From: Calidifontibacillus oryziterrae
GTDB taxonomy: Bacteria; Bacillota; Bacilli; Bacillales; Bacillaceae_J
Direction: 5' to 3'
Assembly: GCF_000331575.1 (NCBI RefSeq)
Contig: NZ_ANOK01000008.1
Coordinates: 1-58,073 of the forward strand
DNA length: 58,073 nt
The position numbers and the translations under genes were made by a program. Below, one piece after another: positions 6,835 through 21,667 of the stretch. Numbering within the stretch: position 1 is the stretch's first letter; each line of letters opens with the position of its first letter. A model generated the notes under the pieces. The model was not told the origin of the DNA and searched no databases. It saw only the letters and a list, made by a program, of their open reading frames with translations.

Positions 6835-7575
6835 TTATTCATACCAAACCTTCCATAAGTACAAACCATGTCCAGGTGCGGTTTTCCCAGATAATTTGCG
6901 ATTTTTACTTTGTAATATTGTTTCAATATCACATGGAGACAATTTCCCTTGACCTAGCTTTAGTAATGTCCCAACTATAATCCGAACCATATTGTACAAG
7001 AATCCATCACCGACAAATCGAAATACTATTTCATCGGACTCTTTATATACCTCTATTTCATATATTGTACGAATCTTATCCTCTTTGTCTGTTTTTGTTG
7101 AACAAAAAGACGTAAAGTCATGCGTTCCGACTAAATATTTAGTTCCCTCAATTATTTTCTCTAGATCAATTGGAAAAGGATAATGATAGGTATAATTCCT
7201 TCTGAAGACATTTGCTTTTTTTTCATTTGATAAGAAGTATCGGTATTCCTTTTTCGCCACGTTATACCTTGCGTGAAAACTTTGTTCTACCTTCTCAACT
7301 TCTATAACAACAATATCATCAGGCAGACTAGTATTTAATGCTTGGCTCCACCCATACGTTGATACTTCAAGCTCGCTATCGAAATGAATGACTTGTCCAT
7401 ATGCGTGTACACCGGCATCTGTTCTCCCAGAAGCTTGAATTCGAATAACTTCTCCTTTGTGAATTTTCGCAAGAGCTTGTTCAAATTCACCTTGAACAGT
7501 TCTACCATTTGGTTGGATCTGGAATCCAGAAAAATTTGTGCCATCATATGATAATACACATTTTATTCGCTCCAT
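6835..7575 (-). CDS. truA: tRNA pseudouridine(38-40) synthase TruA
   Basis: Converts uridines 38-40 of the tRNA anticodon arm to pseudouridine. 246 residues from the ATG at 7575. The catalytic Asp is D53 in the GRTDAGVHA motif (50-58). Other family blocks visible are SYDGTNFSG (9-17) and the NMVRIIVG segment near the C terminus. I prefer the ATG at 7575 over the GTG at 7584 because AAAGG sits 8 bases upstream and relatives begin at this Met. It follows ecfT closely, as in B. subtilis. Confidence 0.95.
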   Translation of the reverse strand: MERIKCVLSYDGTNFSGFQIQPNGRTVQGEFEQALAKIHKGEVIRIQASGRTDAGVHAYGQVIHFDSELEVSTYGWSQALNTSLPDDIVVIEVEKVEQSFHARYNVAKKEYRYFLSNEKKANVFRRNYTYHYPFPIDLEKIIEGTKYLVGTHDFTSFCSTKTDKEDKIRTIYEIEVYKESDEIVFRFVGDGFLYNMVRIIVGTLLKLGQGKLSPCDIETILQSKNRKLSGKTAPGHGLYLWKVWYE

Positions 7576-7586
7576 GTTCATCACCT

Positions 7587-8381
7587 TTATGCACGCAAGA
7601 TTATTAATAGTACAGTCATAGCTCCAAATAGCAAAAAGGCAACATTATCAGAACCCTTCCATACCAATTCCCTAAGCTTCGTTCGGCCTTCTCCACCTCG
7701 ATAACCTCTTGCTTCCATTGCTAAAGCTAAATCCTCCGCTCTTCTAAACGCACTAATAAACAATGGGACCAATAACGGAATAATTGCCTTAAATCTGTCT
7801 TTCAAGGGACCAGTGGTAAAATCAACACCACGTGCTGATTGTGCCTTAATGATCTTTTCTGTTTCTTCCATCAGAGTAGGTATAAACCGAAGTGAAATTG
7901 ACATCATCAATGCAAGCTCATGTGCTGGTAATCCAAATTTAGCAAATGGTGAAAGTAAATATTCCATTCCATCTGTAATTTCAATCGGTGTTGTCGTTAA
8001 AGTAAGTAAGCTTGTTATCATAATTAAAAAGATAAAACGTAACGATATGAAAATCCCTTGTTTAAGACCTTCCTCATAAATTGTAATCCAACCAAAATTG
8101 AATACAATTTCCCCTTCTTTTGTCATTAATAAATGCAAAATCAAAGTAAATAATACAATCCATAAAATAGGCTTTAAGCCTTTATATATAAAAGATATCG
8201 GTACCTTTGATAATAGGACACAACCTATTGTAAACAAACCAATAATTGAATATGTGATAGGATTGTTGGCTAGAAAAATAATAATCACAAATAAGAAAAT
8301 GGTTAAAAGTTTCGCACGAGGATCCATTTTATGAATGAATGAATCTCCTGGAACATATTGACCAATGATTACATTCTTCAT
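7587..8381 (-). CDS. ecfT: ECF transporter transmembrane subunit EcfT
   Basis: Transmembrane coupling subunit of a group II energy-coupling-factor transporter, shared by several vitamin-binding S components encoded elsewhere. 264 residues with about five or six hydrophobic segments. The two Ala-Arg-Gly coupling motifs that contact the ATPases are present: SARG (182-185) and EARGYRG (223-229). It overlaps ecfA2 by four bases (ATGA), suggesting translational coupling. No S component gene is in the window, consistent with a shared housekeeping module. Confidence 0.95.
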   Translation of the reverse strand: MKNVIIGQYVPGDSFIHKMDPRAKLLTIFLFVIIIFLANNPITYSIIGLFTIGCVLLSKVPISFIYKGLKPILWIVLFTLILHLLMTKEGEIVFNFGWITIYEEGLKQGIFISLRFIFLIMITSLLTLTTTPIEITDGMEYLLSPFAKFGLPAHELALMMSISLRFIPTLMEETEKIIKAQSARGVDFTTGPLKDRFKAIIPLLVPLFISAFRRAEDLALAMEARGYRGGEGRTKLRELVWKGSDNVAFLLFGAMTVLLIILRA

Positions 8382-9244
8382 TCTTTTTGGTCCCCTTTCT
8401 TAAAAAGCTTAACAATTTCATCAGTAACCGCATCAAGTGTAAAAACTGTAGGGAATGGCTTATTAATTTGATCCGAAAGAGTTCTCATAAATTGCACAGA
8501 TTCAGGTACATCAAGTCCAACTTTTGTTAGCTTTTCGGGTTGTTCAAATATTTCGAGTGGAGAGCCATCCATATAAACTGTGCCTTTATGCATCACAACG
8601 ATATAGTCGGCGTAGTAAGCAGCATCCTCCATACTATGAGTAACAAGGATCGTCGTAAGCTTTGACTTGACATGCATATTTTTGAACATATCCATAATCT
8701 CTTTACGACCTTTTGGGTCTAGCCCCGCAGTTGGTTCGTCTAAAATTAATGCTTCAGGCTCCATTGCTAGTACTCCCGCAATTGCTACTCTCCTCATTTG
8801 TCCACCACTTAAATCGAATGGTGACTTACCAAGGACACTTTCGGGAAGACCTACTAATTGTAAGACTTCTCTAGCCCGTTTTTTTGCATCATTCTCAATA
8901 ACGCCAAAGTTCATCGGCCCAAAGCAAATATCCTTCTCAACTGTTTCTTCAAAAAGCTGATGTTCTGGATATTGAAAAACGATTCCAACCTTTTTTCGTA
9001 ATGATTTTAAATTTTGCTTTTGATTAGCATTAATTATCGTATCACCAATTGATATCTTTCCGTTGGTTGGCTTTAATAGTCCATTAATATGTTGAATCAA
9101 TGTTGATTTCCCTGAGCCTGTATGTCCGATCACTGCCAGAAATGTACCTGAAGGGATATTTAAATTTACGTTATATAGTGCTCTTTTTTCAAATGGCGTA
9201 TTTCGATTATATAAATGTTCTACATCTTGGAATATAATTTGCAT
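8378..9244 (-). CDS. ecfA2: ECF transporter ATP-binding subunit EcfA2
   Basis: One of two ATPases powering the ECF module. 288 residues: Walker [10 protein letters not shown] (40-48), Q-loop in [10 protein letters not shown] (89-98), ABC signature LSGGQ (145-149), Walker B LILDEP (166-171) followed by TAGLDP. The C-terminal EcfA-type extension is present. The start at 9244 has GGTGATGGAG upstream and overlaps the end of ecfA1 by 25 bases. Confidence 0.95.
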   Translation of the reverse strand: MQIIFQDVEHLYNRNTPFEKRALYNVNLNIPSGTFLAVIGHTGSGKSTLIQHINGLLKPTNGKISIGDTIINANQKQNLKSLRKKVGIVFQYPEHQLFEETVEKDICFGPMNFGVIENDAKKRAREVLQLVGLPESVLGKSPFDLSGGQMRRVAIAGVLAMEPEALILDEPTAGLDPKGRKEIMDMFKNMHVKSKLTTILVTHSMEDAAYYADYIVVMHKGTVYMDGSPLEIFEQPEKLTKVGLDVPESVQFMRTLSDQINKPFPTVFTLDAVTDEIVKLFKKGDQKE

Positions 9245-10062
9245 AGCTCCATCACCAATTCTTGTTGTTTTAAATGGGATTTTGAAAGATGAACACCTTT
9301 CTTATTTAACAATTGTGAAAGCTTTACTGTGAAGGGAAGATCAAGACCTAATGATACGAGCTTATCCCCCAGTTCAAATATGTCCTCTGGTGTTCCTTCC
9401 GCAAAAACCTGACCTTGATTCATGACAATAACTCGATCAGCTTGTGTTACCTCTTCTAAATCATGAGTGATCGATAGCACGCTCATTTGACCAACCTTTT
9501 GCAAGCTTCGTACTGTTTCTATTACTTCCTTACGGCCTTGAGGATCAAGCATTGACGTTGCCTCATCAAGTATCATTAATGATGGTTCGAGTGCCAAAAC
9601 ACCGGCAATTGCAACGCGTTGCTTTTGACCACCAGATAAATGATGAGGTTCATGGTTCATGAACTCAGACATTCTAACTTTTTCGAGACTTTCTTGAATC
9701 CTTTTCATCATGATTTCACGCGGGATTCCATTATTCTCTAAGCCAAAAGCTACATCATCTCTTACAGTGGTTCCAACAAACTGGTTATCTGGATTTTGGA
9801 ATACCATTCCTACTCTCTTTCGAATATCCCAAATGGATTCCTCTTTTAATTCTTTCCCCTCAACAAAAACAGACCCTTCTTCAGGCATCAAAAGACCATT
9901 AATTATTTTGGCTAGCGTCGATTTGCCCGACCCATTATGTCCCACAATAGCTAACCATTCTCCCTTATTAACTTGAAAAGTAACATCGTTTAAAGTCCAT
10001 TCTCCGTCAGGGGTGTATCGATATTTTAAGTTTTTGACTGTGACCACTTTATTATTGTCCAT
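9220..10062 (-). CDS. ecfA1: ECF transporter ATP-binding subunit EcfA1
   Basis: Partner ATPase of EcfA2. From the ATG at 10062 it has 280 residues: Walker A GHNGSGKST (41-49), Q-loop FQNPDNQFVG, signature LSGGQ (142-146), Walker B MILDEA (163-168). In EcfA1 the Walker B is followed by Ala rather than Pro, as here. I prefer 10062 because a G-rich site (GGGGGC) precedes it and the length then matches B. subtilis; an in-frame ATG at 10083 would add seven residues but has its weak site directly against the codon. The gene begins after the terminator that ends the rplQ transcript, yet no clear promoter is visible, so read-through may supply expression. Confidence 0.95.
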   Translation of the reverse strand: MDNNKVVTVKNLKYRYTPDGEWTLNDVTFQVNKGEWLAIVGHNGSGKSTLAKIINGLLMPEEGSVFVEGKELKEESIWDIRKRVGMVFQNPDNQFVGTTVRDDVAFGLENNGIPREIMMKRIQESLEKVRMSEFMNHEPHHLSGGQKQRVAIAGVLALEPSLMILDEATSMLDPQGRKEVIETVRSLQKVGQMSVLSITHDLEEVTQADRVIVMNQGQVFAEGTPEDIFELGDKLVSLGLDLPFTVKLSQLLNKKGVHLSKSHLKQQELVMELCKLYSKM

Positions 10063-10101
10063 TTCAGTTATAGCCCCCAGCATCCTACTCTTTTAAATAG
10101 C

Positions 10102-10155
10102 AAAAAAGGGCATAGAATCAGATCTTCTCAAATTAAGATTCTGTCTCGCCCTTTT
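10102..10155 (-). terminator. Terminator at the end of the S10-spc-alpha cluster
   Basis: Minus strand AAAAGGGC and AGAATC pair with GATTCT and GCCCTTTTTT, giving an interrupted but long stem that ends in a T-run at 10102-10107. It lies 24 bases after the rplQ stop. Confidence 0.8.
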
Positions 10156-10178
10156 AGATGAATTATGTTGAATTATGA

Positions 10179-10541
10179 CTACACTAATTCAATGATAACA
10201 ACCGGAGCACCATCACCACGGCGTTGACCAAGCTTAAGAATACGAGTATACCCGCCTTGACGTTCTTCGTAACGTTTAGCGATGTCATTAAAAAGCTTTT
10301 GTACTGCATATTCTCCAGTCTCATCGTTCGCAACTTCATTACGAATAAAAGAAGCTGCCTGACGACGAGCATGTAAGTCACCACGTTTACCTAGTGTAAT
10401 CATTTTTTCAACAATCGAACGAAGCTCTTTTGCTTTAGCTTCAGTTGTTTCGATACGCTCGTTAATAATTAAATCTGTTGCAAGATCACGAAATAAAGCT
10501 TTACGTTGAGATGATGTACGACCTAATTTTGCGTAAGCCAT
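10179..10541 (-). CDS. rplQ: 50S ribosomal protein L17
   Basis: Large-subunit protein near the exit tunnel. 120 residues. The start [20 protein letters not shown] is diagnostic, and the short Gram-positive form ends [12 protein letters not shown]. It is the last gene of the cluster, after rpoA, and is followed by a terminator. Confidence 0.98.
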   Translation of the reverse strand: MAYAKLGRTSSQRKALFRDLATDLIINERIETTEAKAKELRSIVEKMITLGKRGDLHARRQAASFIRNEVANDETGEYAVQKLFNDIAKRYEERQGGYTRILKLGQRRGDGAPVVIIELV

Positions 10542-10595
10542 TTGTGTCCCTCCTTTGCCTGCAGTTTAATGTTCTATCAGACCAATGAATAGGGT

Positions 10596-11540
10596 CTATT
10601 CATCTCTACGAAGACCTAGACCTAGCTCTTCAAGCTTCGCCTTAACCTCTTCTAAAGATTTTCTTCCAAGGTTCCGAACCTTCATCATATCTTCTTCAGT
10701 CTTATTTGCTAACTCTTGAACGGTATTAATACCTGCACGTTTTAAGCAATTGTAAGAACGAACAGATAGGTCAAGCTCCTCGATTGTCATCTCTAGAACC
10801 TTTTCTTTTTGGTCTTCTTCTTTTTCAACCATTATTTCAGCATTTTTTGCTTCATCGGTTAAACCAACAAAGATATTTAAATGCTCTGTTAATATTTTAG
10901 CTCCAAGCGAAACAGCCTCTTCAGGTCGTATACTTCCATCTGTCCAAACATCCAGCGTCAGCTTATCATAATTTGTTACTTGACCAACCCTCGTATTTTC
11001 AACTTGATACGTAACACGTGACACTGGCGTAAAAATCGAATCTATTGGAATAACTCCAATCGGTTGATCCTCACGCTTGTTTCCTTCAGCTGGTGTATAA
11101 CCTCGACCACGCTTTGCTGTTAGTCTCATTCGTAAATTTCCGTTTTTCCCTAGTGATGCTATGTGAAGATCTGGATTTAGAACTTCTACATCGCTATCAT
11201 GCGTAATATCAGCAGCCGTTACTTCTCGCTCACCTTGAACATCAATTTCCAAAGTTTTTTCTTCTTCAGAATAGATTTTCAGTGCTAACTTTTTTAAATT
11301 CAAGATTATAGTTGTAACATCCTCTACTACACCTTCAATGGTAGAGAATTCATGTTGAACACCCTCAACTTGGATAGATGTAACAGCAGCACCAGGGAGG
11401 GAGGATAATAGTATACGACGTAAGGAGTTTCCTAAACTGGTACCATATCCACGCTCAAGCGGTTCTACAACGAACTTACCAAAGGTAGCATCATCGCTGA
11501 TTTCAACCGTTTCGATTTTTGGTTTTTCAATTTCTATCAT
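10596..11540 (-). CDS. rpoA: RNA polymerase alpha subunit
   Basis: Scaffold of the core polymerase. 314 residues, same as B. subtilis. The N-terminal assembly domain (about 1-230) contains [20 protein letters not shown]. An acidic linker (about 231-246) leads to the C-terminal DNA- and activator-binding domain (about 247-314) with [16 protein letters not shown] and [11 protein letters not shown]. The 184-base gap before it, unusual inside this cluster, contains a probable extra promoter. Confidence 0.98.
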   Translation of the reverse strand: MIEIEKPKIETVEISDDATFGKFVVEPLERGYGTSLGNSLRRILLSSLPGAAVTSIQVEGVQHEFSTIEGVVEDVTTIILNLKKLALKIYSEEEKTLEIDVQGEREVTAADITHDSDVEVLNPDLHIASLGKNGNLRMRLTAKRGRGYTPAEGNKREDQPIGVIPIDSIFTPVSRVTYQVENTRVGQVTNYDKLTLDVWTDGSIRPEEAVSLGAKILTEHLNIFVGLTDEAKNAEIMVEKEEDQKEKVLEMTIEELDLSVRSYNCLKRAGINTVQELANKTEEDMMKVRNLGRKSLEEVKAKLEELGLGLRRDE

Positions 11541-11679
11541 TCAATAAACCCTCCTTCAAAACGTCGAAACCTCGGCTAGGGTAGCCCCCAACCGAAATTC
11601 CCCATTAGGCAATTCCCAAATGTGCACAACAATTTGCAAATTGATCTGTTAGAAACATTTTATCTATTTAAAAGCACTT

Positions 11680-11708
11680 ATCATATCCCATTATAGACAG
11701 GGATTCAA
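11680..11708 (-). promoter_or_regulatory. Probable internal promoter ahead of rpoA
   Basis: Minus-strand TTGAAT (11703-11708), a 17-base spacer and TATGAT (11680-11685) in the rpsK-rpoA gap. A GC-rich leader follows, with GGCT / AGCC pairing near 11570-11590. This would let alpha be made partly independently of the upstream cluster. Confidence 0.5.
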
Positions 11709-11724
11709 AATCTATACAGATTAA

Positions 11725-12114
<390 letters not shown>

Positions 12115-12135
12115 TTACGAATTACCTCCTTTTCA

Positions 12136-12501
12136 TTATTTCTTTTTATTTGCAACAGTACGACGAGGACCTTTGCGAGTACGAGAGTTGTTTTTAGTAT
12201 TTTGACCTCGAACTGGTAAACCACGACGATGGCGTAGGCCACGATAAGAACCAATTTCTATCAATCGTTTAATGTTTAGGGATACTTCACGACGAAGGTC
12301 ACCTTCAACTTTATAGGTATCTATAATTTCACGAATCTTATTTAACTCATCTTCAGTTAAATCGCGAACTCGTGTATCTTCAGAAACGCCTGCTTTCGCA
12401 AGAATTTCCTGTGCAGTCGCACGACCGATACCGTAAATATACGTTAATGAGATAACTACACGCTTTTCGCGCGGAATATCTACACCTGCAATACGTGCCA
12501 T
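12136..12501 (-). CDS. rpsM: 30S ribosomal protein S13
   Basis: Head protein contacting the large subunit and P-site tRNA. 121 residues; [20 protein letters not shown] and the [20 protein letters not shown] region are diagnostic. It follows rpmJ by 22 bases. Confidence 0.98.
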   Translation of the reverse strand: MARIAGVDIPREKRVVISLTYIYGIGRATAQEILAKAGVSEDTRVRDLTEDELNKIREIIDTYKVEGDLRREVSLNIKRLIEIGSYRGLRHRRGLPVRGQNTKNNSRTRKGPRRTVANKKK

Positions 12502-12523
12502 TTAAAGTTGCACCTCCTTATGT

Positions 12524-12655
<132 letters not shown>

Positions 12656-12670
12656 TTACGGAGTGCTAAT

Positions 12671-12889
12671 TTATTTGTAACGATATGTGATTCGACCTCG
12701 AGTTAAATCGTATGGAGATAACTCTACAGTCACTTTATCACCTGGTAAAATTCGAATAAAATGCATCCGGATTTTACCTGAAACATGAGCTAATACATTA
12801 TGACCGTTTTCAAGCTCTACTTTAAACATTGCGTTTGGTAAAGTTTCAACGATCGTACCTTCTACTTCAATTACATCCTCTTTAGCCAT
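12671..12889 (-). CDS. infA: Translation initiation factor IF-1
   Basis: 72-residue OB-fold protein that binds the 30S A site during initiation. The sequence starts [20 protein letters not shown] and ends RGRITYRYK, nearly identical to other Bacilli. The upstream in-frame extension to 12964 lacks homology, and GGGAG sits before the ATG at 12889. The start lies within the last codons of the KOW-domain gene (8-base overlap), implying translational coupling. Confidence 0.98.
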   Translation of the reverse strand: MAKEDVIEVEGTIVETLPNAMFKVELENGHNVLAHVSGKIRMHFIRILPGDKVTVELSPYDLTRGRITYRYK

Positions 12890-13202
12890 TAGGTTGCTCT
12901 CCCTTCTCAAAATCAGTAACTTGCTCATTGACAAACTTTGAAACAGCGAATCGTAGTTTCCCATTTGTCACACGACCAGTTTCACTAATACTGTTCTGAA
13001 CTTCCGGAGAAACATAATCAAAAAATTCGAGATGATTTATGTTCTTTTTTTTAGGCCGATCAAATTTACGCTTATCACCATCAGCGATAAGTACGAAACG
13101 ATCATCGAGAATCTCTACTACTACAGCAAATTGACCAGCTTCTCTTCCTTGTAGAATTCTAACCAATTGACCTATTCGCGGACTCGACTCAGGTTCGTTC
13201 AC
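12882..13202 (-). CDS. KOW-domain RNA-binding protein (L14e-like)
   Basis: Small predicted RNA-binding protein found between map and infA in Bacillaceae. 106 residues from the GTG at 13202, supported by AAGGTG upstream; the longer frame from 13217 would swallow that site. A KOW-type SH3 barrel is visible in [19 protein letters not shown] (about 11-29), then a basic stretch [10 protein letters not shown]. The position suggests a ribosome-related role, but the exact function is not established to my knowledge. It overlaps infA by eight bases. Confidence 0.85.
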   Translation of the reverse strand: MNEPESSPRIGQLVRILQGREAGQFAVVVEILDDRFVLIADGDKRKFDRPKKKNINHLEFFDYVSPEVQNSISETGRVTNGKLRFAVSKFVNEQVTDFEKGEQPNG

Positions 13203-13217
13203 CCATATCACCTTCAC

Positions 13218-14629
<1,412 letters not shown>

Positions 14630-14680
14630 TTACTGTTGAGGTTTAAGGGAATGTTAATAACAATCCCTGCCTCAAAAATC

Positions 14681-15967
14681 CTATTTCAAAAAACCTTTAT
14701 AGTGTCTCTTCACTAGCTGGCTTTCGAGTTGTTTCATTGTTTCAAGGGCAACCCCAACAACGATTAACAAACTAGTTCCGCCAATTTGGACAGATTGCGG
14801 TAACCCCGCAATGTTTATAAAGAAAACAGGAAGTACAGATATAGCTGCCAGGAATAAGGATCCAACTAGAGTCAATCTATATAAAATGCGAGTTAAATAC
14901 TCTTGCGTACTTTTCCCTGGTCTGATTCCCGGAATGTATCCACCTTGTTTTTTAAGGTTTTCCGCCATTTTCTCAGGATTAACCTGAACAAATGTATAAA
15001 AATATGTGAACGCAATTATTAATGCTACATACACGACCATGCCGATTGGATGGGAGTAATTAAATGTTGTTATAATCCAATTCGTCACTGTATTATCTCC
15101 AAAAAATCCAGCAATTGTCGGTGGTGTAATTAAGAACGAGATTGCAAAGATTACCGGAATTACTCCAGCAGCATTAACCTTGATTGGAAGGTGTGTAGAT
15201 TGACCACCAACTGGACTGCGATTTACCATTCTTTTTGCATATTGAATCGGAATTTTCCGTAGTGCTTGAGAAATGAAAATCGTTCCAACAACAACAGCTA
15301 ATACAGCTAGTAATAATAAGACAATCGTTACAATTCGTAAGAAGAGCGCCTCACCAGCACCTTCAATTTGTTGGGCGTATATTTGATTAGCTGCATTTGG
15401 TATGGCAGCTACGATCCCTGCAAAGATTATGATTGAAATACCATTACCCACTCCGTTAGTTGTAATAAGCTCTCCTAACCATAATAGAAATGCAGTTCCC
15501 GCAGTTAATACTAATGCAATTAATAAATATGTTCCAACTCCAGGGTTTTTAATTAAGCCTGGAAATAAATTGTTAAAGCCAATTGACATACCAATAGCTT
15601 GGATGAATCCAAGCACTATTGTGCCATAGCGGGTAAACTGAGCTAATTTACGACGTCCAACCTCACCTTGCTTTGACCATTCAGTAAACTTAGGAACAAC
15701 ATCCATTTGTAATAATTGAATGATAATTGATGCCGTAATATAAGGCATAATTCCCATTGCAAAAATCGAGAAGTTTTGTAGTGCACCGCCACCGAAAGTG
15801 TTAAGTAAACCAAATACACTTTGATCCGAGATTTTAATAACCTCTGTATCCACATTTGGAACGGGTATAAAACTACCTAACCTAAATATAACTAGCATTA
15901 ACAAAGTAAAGACAATTTTCCGTCTTATCTCACCCACACGCATAAAATTGGAGATTGTCTCAAACAT
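14681..15967 (-). CDS. secY: Protein translocase subunit SecY
   Basis: Pore subunit of the Sec channel. 428 residues with ten hydrophobic segments. The N terminus [20 protein letters not shown] and the cytosolic loops typical of Firmicute SecY (QFTRYGTIVLGF; VNPEKMAENLKKQGGYIPG) are present. The start overlaps the rplO stop by one base (TAATG). Confidence 0.98.
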   Translation of the reverse strand: MFETISNFMRVGEIRRKIVFTLLMLVIFRLGSFIPVPNVDTEVIKISDQSVFGLLNTFGGGALQNFSIFAMGIMPYITASIIIQLLQMDVVPKFTEWSKQGEVGRRKLAQFTRYGTIVLGFIQAIGMSIGFNNLFPGLIKNPGVGTYLLIALVLTAGTAFLLWLGELITTNGVGNGISIIIFAGIVAAIPNAANQIYAQQIEGAGEALFLRIVTIVLLLLAVLAVVVGTIFISQALRKIPIQYAKRMVNRSPVGGQSTHLPIKVNAAGVIPVIFAISFLITPPTIAGFFGDNTVTNWIITTFNYSHPIGMVVYVALIIAFTYFYTFVQVNPEKMAENLKKQGGYIPGIRPGKSTQEYLTRILYRLTLVGSLFLAAISVLPVFFINIAGLPQSVQIGGTSLLIVVGVALETMKQLESQLVKRHYKGFLK

Positions 15968-16407
15968 TAAACCACCTCAGTTTTACCGCCAGCTGCCTCA
16001 ATAGCTTCTTTTGCTGAAGCTGAGAACTTATGTGCTTTAACAGTAAGTTTCTTTTCTAGCTTACCATTTCCTAGTACTTTCACACCAGCATTCAACTTAC
16101 TGATTACACCAGTTTCAAGCAATAATTCTGGGGTAACTTCGATCCCGTCTTCAAAGCTGTTTAATCTCTCTAAATTAACAATCGCATAGTCTTTACGGTT
16201 AATATTAGTAAAACCACGTTTAGGCAAACGTTGGAATAAAGGCATTTGACCTCCTTCAAAACCTGGACGAACACCACCGCCAGAACGAGCGCCTTGACCT
16301 TTATGTCCTCTACCTGAAGTTTTACCGTTACCAGAACCCATTCCACGACCTACGCGATTACGTTCTTTACGAGAACCTTCTGCTGGTTTTAACTCATGTA
16401 GTTTCAT
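15967..16407 (-). CDS. rplO: 50S ribosomal protein L15
   Basis: 146 residues. [20 protein letters not shown] and the Gly/Arg-rich [20 protein letters not shown] segment are diagnostic. Coupled by one-base overlap to secY. Confidence 0.98.
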   Translation of the reverse strand: MKLHELKPAEGSRKERNRVGRGMGSGNGKTSGRGHKGQGARSGGGVRPGFEGGQMPLFQRLPKRGFTNINRKDYAIVNLERLNSFEDGIEVTPELLLETGVISKLNAGVKVLGNGKLEKKLTVKAHKFSASAKEAIEAAGGKTEVV

Positions 16408-16438
16408 TCTTGCACCTCCTCTTTTGGAAATTTTCTAC

Positions 16439-16621
16439 CTATACCTCTTTAACGGATACTAAATGCGCTACTTTATTAATCATTCCACGAACTGCTACGT
16501 TATCCTCGTGAACTACAGTTTGGTGTATTTTACGTAATCCTAATGTTTGTACAGTAGCTCGTTGGTCTTGCGGACGACCAATAACACTGCGTTTGAGGGT
16601 GATTTCAAGTTTTTTAGCCAT
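16439..16621 (-). CDS. rpmD: 50S ribosomal protein L30
   Basis: 60 residues beginning [20 protein letters not shown], with the core [18 protein letters not shown]. Between rpsE and rplO, with a good GGAGG site before the ATG. Confidence 0.98.
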   Translation of the reverse strand: MAKKLEITLKRSVIGRPQDQRATVQTLGLRKIHQTVVHEDNVAVRGMINKVAHLVSVKEV

Positions 16622-16633
16622 AGTTTTCCCTCC

Positions 16634-17134
16634 TTACCCTAACAGTTCTTCTACCGTTTTGCCGCGTAACTTTGCAACTTCGTTTGCACGCTTAAGTCCT
16701 TTTAAGCCTTCCACTGTTGCACGTACCATGTTAATTGGATTATTAGATCCTAACGATTTAGAAAGGATATCACCTACACCAGCTAATTCTAATACCGCAC
16801 GTACTGGGCCACCGGCGATAACTCCTGTACCTTCTGCAGCAGGCTTTAAAAGAACGTTACCAGCTCCGAAATTTCCAATAATTTCATGTGGAATTGTTGT
16901 TCCAATGATCGGTACACTAATCAAGTTTTTCTTAGCGTCCTCAATTGCTTTACGGATTGCATCAGGTACTTCTTGTGCTTTTCCAGTACCAAAACCTACA
17001 TGACCATTTTTATCACCAACAACGACTAGCGCAGCAAAACGGAAGCGACGACCACCTTTAACTACCTTTGCTACACGGTTAACCGTAACTACACGCTCTT
17101 CAAGCTCTAATTTATTTGGGTCAACAAGACGCAT
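16634..17134 (-). CDS. rpsE: 30S ribosomal protein S5
   Basis: Fidelity protein of the small-subunit body. 166 residues from the ATG at 17134, which AAAGGAGGG precedes; the frame from 17176 adds 14 unsupported residues. Both the N-terminal dsRBD-like part ([20 protein letters not shown]) and the C-terminal half are intact. Confidence 0.98.
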   Translation of the reverse strand: MRLVDPNKLELEERVVTVNRVAKVVKGGRRFRFAALVVVGDKNGHVGFGTGKAQEVPDAIRKAIEDAKKNLISVPIIGTTIPHEIIGNFGAGNVLLKPAAEGTGVIAGGPVRAVLELAGVGDILSKSLGSNNPINMVRATVEGLKGLKRANEVAKLRGKTVEELLG

Positions 17135-17153
17135 TAATTTCCCTCCTTTATCA

Positions 17154-17516
17154 TTAGAATTCAAGTCCAGCTTCACGAGCAGACTCTGCTAATGCTTTTA
17201 TTCTTCCGTGATATAAGTAGCCACCACGATCAAATACTACTTCTTTAATCCCTTTTTCCATTCCACGTTTAGCAACCAATTCACCGATCTTTTGAGCTGC
17301 CTCAACGTTGCTAGTTGACTCAAGACCAAAATCTTTTTCAACTGTAGCCGCGCTTGCAATCGTTACTTGATTTACATCATCAATTAACTGCGCATATATA
17401 TGTTGATTTGAACGGTATACATTTAAACGTGGACGTTCAGCTGTGCCGCTCACCTTTGAACGAACACGTCCATGTCTTTTCTTACGAACAGCATTTTTAT
17501 CGAGCTTAGTAATCAT
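17154..17516 (-). CDS. rplR: 50S ribosomal protein L18
   Basis: 5S rRNA-binding protein. 120 residues from the ATG at 17516, matching the family length; AAGGAG precedes it. The C-terminal [20 protein letters not shown] is diagnostic. Confidence 0.98.
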   Translation of the reverse strand: MITKLDKNAVRKKRHGRVRSKVSGTAERPRLNVYRSNQHIYAQLIDDVNQVTIASAATVEKDFGLESTSNVEAAQKIGELVAKRGMEKGIKEVVFDRGGYLYHGRIKALAESAREAGLEF

Positions 17517-17549
17517 TCGATTCACTCCTTCCTTCTACTCTAAGAAGCG

Positions 17550-18089
17550 TTATTTCTTCGCAGTTTTACCTTCCTTGCGACGTACATATTCGCCTTCGTA
17601 ACGGATACCTTTACCTTTGTATGGTTCAGGTGGACGCACATCACGGATATTAGCTGCAACTGCGCCAACACGTTCTTTATCGATACCTTTTACAATAATT
17701 TTTGTATTTGCTGGAACTTCAATCTCGACACCTTTTTCTGGTTCAATTTCAACAGGATGAGAATATCCAACATTTAGAACAAGCTTTGAACCAGATTTAG
17801 AAGCACGGTAACCAACACCGATTAATTCAAGTCCTCTTTCATAACCCTTTGTTACACCCTCAACCATGTTAGCAAGAAGACTACGAGTTGTACCGTGTAA
17901 AGAACGATGTTCTTTATTATCAGATGGACGAGCAACCGTTAAATTATTGTCTTCCATTTTTATCGTCATATCAGGATGAAAAGCACGAGTTAATTCGCCT
18001 TTTGGTCCTTTAACAGTTACTACGTTGTTATTATTAGTAAAAGTAACACCTTGTGGTACTTCTATTATTTTCTTACCTATACGAGACAT
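17550..18089 (-). CDS. rplF: 50S ribosomal protein L6
   Basis: 179 residues, two repeated domains. [15 protein letters not shown] at the start and the signature [19 protein letters not shown] at the C terminus. In the usual spc order. Confidence 0.98.
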   Translation of the reverse strand: MSRIGKKIIEVPQGVTFTNNNNVVTVKGPKGELTRAFHPDMTIKMEDNNLTVARPSDNKEHRSLHGTTRSLLANMVEGVTKGYERGLELIGVGYRASKSGSKLVLNVGYSHPVEIEPEKGVEIEVPANTKIIVKGIDKERVGAVAANIRDVRPPEPYKGKGIRYEGEYVRRKEGKTAKK

Positions 18090-18116
18090 TGTTACACCTC
18101 CACTCTTTCAAAAATC

Positions 18117-18515
18117 TTACCAAACGTACGCTAGAATTTCTCCGCCAATTTGTTTAGCGCGAGCATCTTTGTCTGTTAGAACACCGCTAGATGTTGAGAC
18201 AATAGCAATTCCTAGTCCGTTAAGCACTTTAGGTACTTCATTCGCTTTTGCATAAACACGTAATCCAGGCTTACTAATACGTTTCAATCCAGTGATTACA
18301 CGCTCGTTATTTGCACCGTATTTTAGGAAAATACGGATAATTCCTTGCTTGTTGTCTTCAATATATTCAACGTCACGAATGAATCCTTCGCGCTTTAGGA
18401 TTTCAGCAACATCTTTTTTAAGTTTTGATGCAGGGATTTCTAATTTTTCGTGACGAACCATATTCGCATTACGGATGCGAGTAAGCATATCTGCAATAGG
18501 ATCAGTCATAACCAT
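18117..18515 (-). CDS. rpsH: 30S ribosomal protein S8
   Basis: Central-domain 16S binder and, in E. coli, the spc operon autoregulator. 132 residues. [18 protein letters not shown] at the start, and the C-terminal [20 protein letters not shown] block carries the RNA-binding residues. Confidence 0.98.
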   Translation of the reverse strand: MVMTDPIADMLTRIRNANMVRHEKLEIPASKLKKDVAEILKREGFIRDVEYIEDNKQGIIRIFLKYGANNERVITGLKRISKPGLRVYAKANEVPKVLNGLGIAIVSTSSGVLTDKDARAKQIGGEILAYVW

Positions 18516-18544
18516 ATTATTTACCTCCTTCCCATTTTAGGGGT

Positions 18545-18730
18545 TTACCAACTTGCTTTTTTAACACCAGGGATTTGACCTGCATACGCTAATTCGCGGA
18601 AACAAATACGGCAAAGCTTGAATTTGCGAATTACCGAATGCGGACGACCACAGCGTTCACAACGTGTATATTCACGTACAGCATACTTTTGCTCGCGCTT
18701 TTGCTTAGCGATCATTGATTTTTTGGCCAC
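18545..18730 (-). CDS. rpsN: 30S ribosomal protein S14 (zinc form, type Z)
   Basis: 61-residue short S14. The zinc ligands C24, C27, C40 and C43 are all present, so this is the zinc-dependent paralogue; a zinc-free copy, if any, would be elsewhere. In the usual place between rplE and rpsH. Confidence 0.98.
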   Translation of the reverse strand: MAKKSMIAKQKREQKYAVREYTRCERCGRPHSVIRKFKLCRICFRELAYAGQIPGVKKASW

Positions 18731-18749
18731 AAATTTCCCTCCTTTTATA

Positions 18750-19289
18750 TTACTTATGGAACGGCATGCCCAATTGAGCTAACAGCTCACGAGCTTCTTC
18801 ATCTGTATTAGCAGTAGTAACAATAACAATGTCCATACCGCGTACCTTACTTACTTTATCATAGTCAATTTCAGGAAAAATTAATTGTTCTTTCACACCT
18901 AATGTATAGTTACCGCGTCCATCAAAAGATTTCTTGGAAACTCCTCTAAAGTCACGAACACGAGGTAATGATACAGACACTAATTTATCTAAAAATTGAT
19001 ACATGCGTTCTCCGCGTAGGGTAACTTTCGCACCGATTGGCATACCTTCACGAAGTCTGAATCCAGCAATTGATTTTTTTGCTCTTGTTACAACTGGCTT
19101 CTGACCTGAAATTGCAGCTAACTCTTCAACTGCAGCATCCAATACTTTTGAATTTTGAACTGCATCACCAACACCCATATTAATAACAATCTTTTCGATT
19201 TTGGGTGCTTGCATAACTGATGTGTAATTAAATTTGCTCACTAAAGCCGGTACTACTTCTTTTGTATATTTTTCTTTTAGGCGATTCAC
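18750..19289 (-). CDS. rplE: 50S ribosomal protein L5
   Basis: 5S rRNA and P-site tRNA contact protein. 179 residues. [20 protein letters not shown] at the start; [13 protein letters not shown] and [19 protein letters not shown] are diagnostic. Confidence 0.98.
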   Translation of the reverse strand: MNRLKEKYTKEVVPALVSKFNYTSVMQAPKIEKIVINMGVGDAVQNSKVLDAAVEELAAISGQKPVVTRAKKSIAGFRLREGMPIGAKVTLRGERMYQFLDKLVSVSLPRVRDFRGVSKKSFDGRGNYTLGVKEQLIFPEIDYDKVSKVRGMDIVIVTTANTDEEARELLAQLGMPFHK

Positions 19290-19315
19290 GTAGAGGGACC
19301 TCCTTTCTAAACAAT

Positions 19316-19627
19316 CTATTTATCTAAAGCTTCACCTGATTTTTTTGCAATTCGTACTTTCTTACCGTCAACAACTTTGTAACCTACACGAGTAGGATTG
19401 CCAGTCTTAGGGTCGATTGGCATTACATTTGACACATGAATAGGTGCCTCTTGGCTAATGATTCCACCTTGAGGATTCATTTGCGATGGCTTTGAATGTT
19501 TTTTGATAACATTAACGCCTTCCACAAGGACGCGATCCTTTTTCGGATATGCTTCAAGGATTACACCTTGTTTGCCCTTGTCTTTACCTGAAATTACTTG
19601 TACTTTATCACCTTTTTTTACATGCAT
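19316..19627 (-). CDS. rplX: 50S ribosomal protein L24
   Basis: Assembly initiator at the tunnel exit. 103 residues with an N-terminal KOW motif ([20 protein letters not shown]). Its neighbours rplN and rplE are standard. Confidence 0.98.
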   Translation of the reverse strand: MHVKKGDKVQVISGKDKGKQGVILEAYPKKDRVLVEGVNVIKKHSKPSQMNPQGGIISQEAPIHVSNVMPIDPKTGNPTRVGYKVVDGKKVRIAKKSGEALDK

Positions 19628-19663
19628 CTTATAGACACCTCCTTCAAGGTAAAAAATAAGATC

Positions 19664-20035
<372 letters not shown>

Positions 20036-20078
20036 TTAGTACCTCCTTTCGGAACACAAATAATATCCGAACTTTGTA

Positions 20079-20342
<264 letters not shown>

Positions 20343-20362
20343 TTACGCTAACCTCCTCTCGA

Positions 20363-21655
<1,293 letters not shown>

Positions 21656-21667
21656 TACTATCCCTCC

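Noticed and set aside
14640..14680. Imperfect stem in the adk-secY spacer as a terminator
   Set aside because: It has GGGA/TCCC pairs but no T-run, and the genes on both sides form one cluster.
16593..17003. 136-codon plus-strand frame opposite rpsE/rpmD
   Set aside because: Antisense to two ribosomal genes with no ribosome binding site; shadow of their codon bias.
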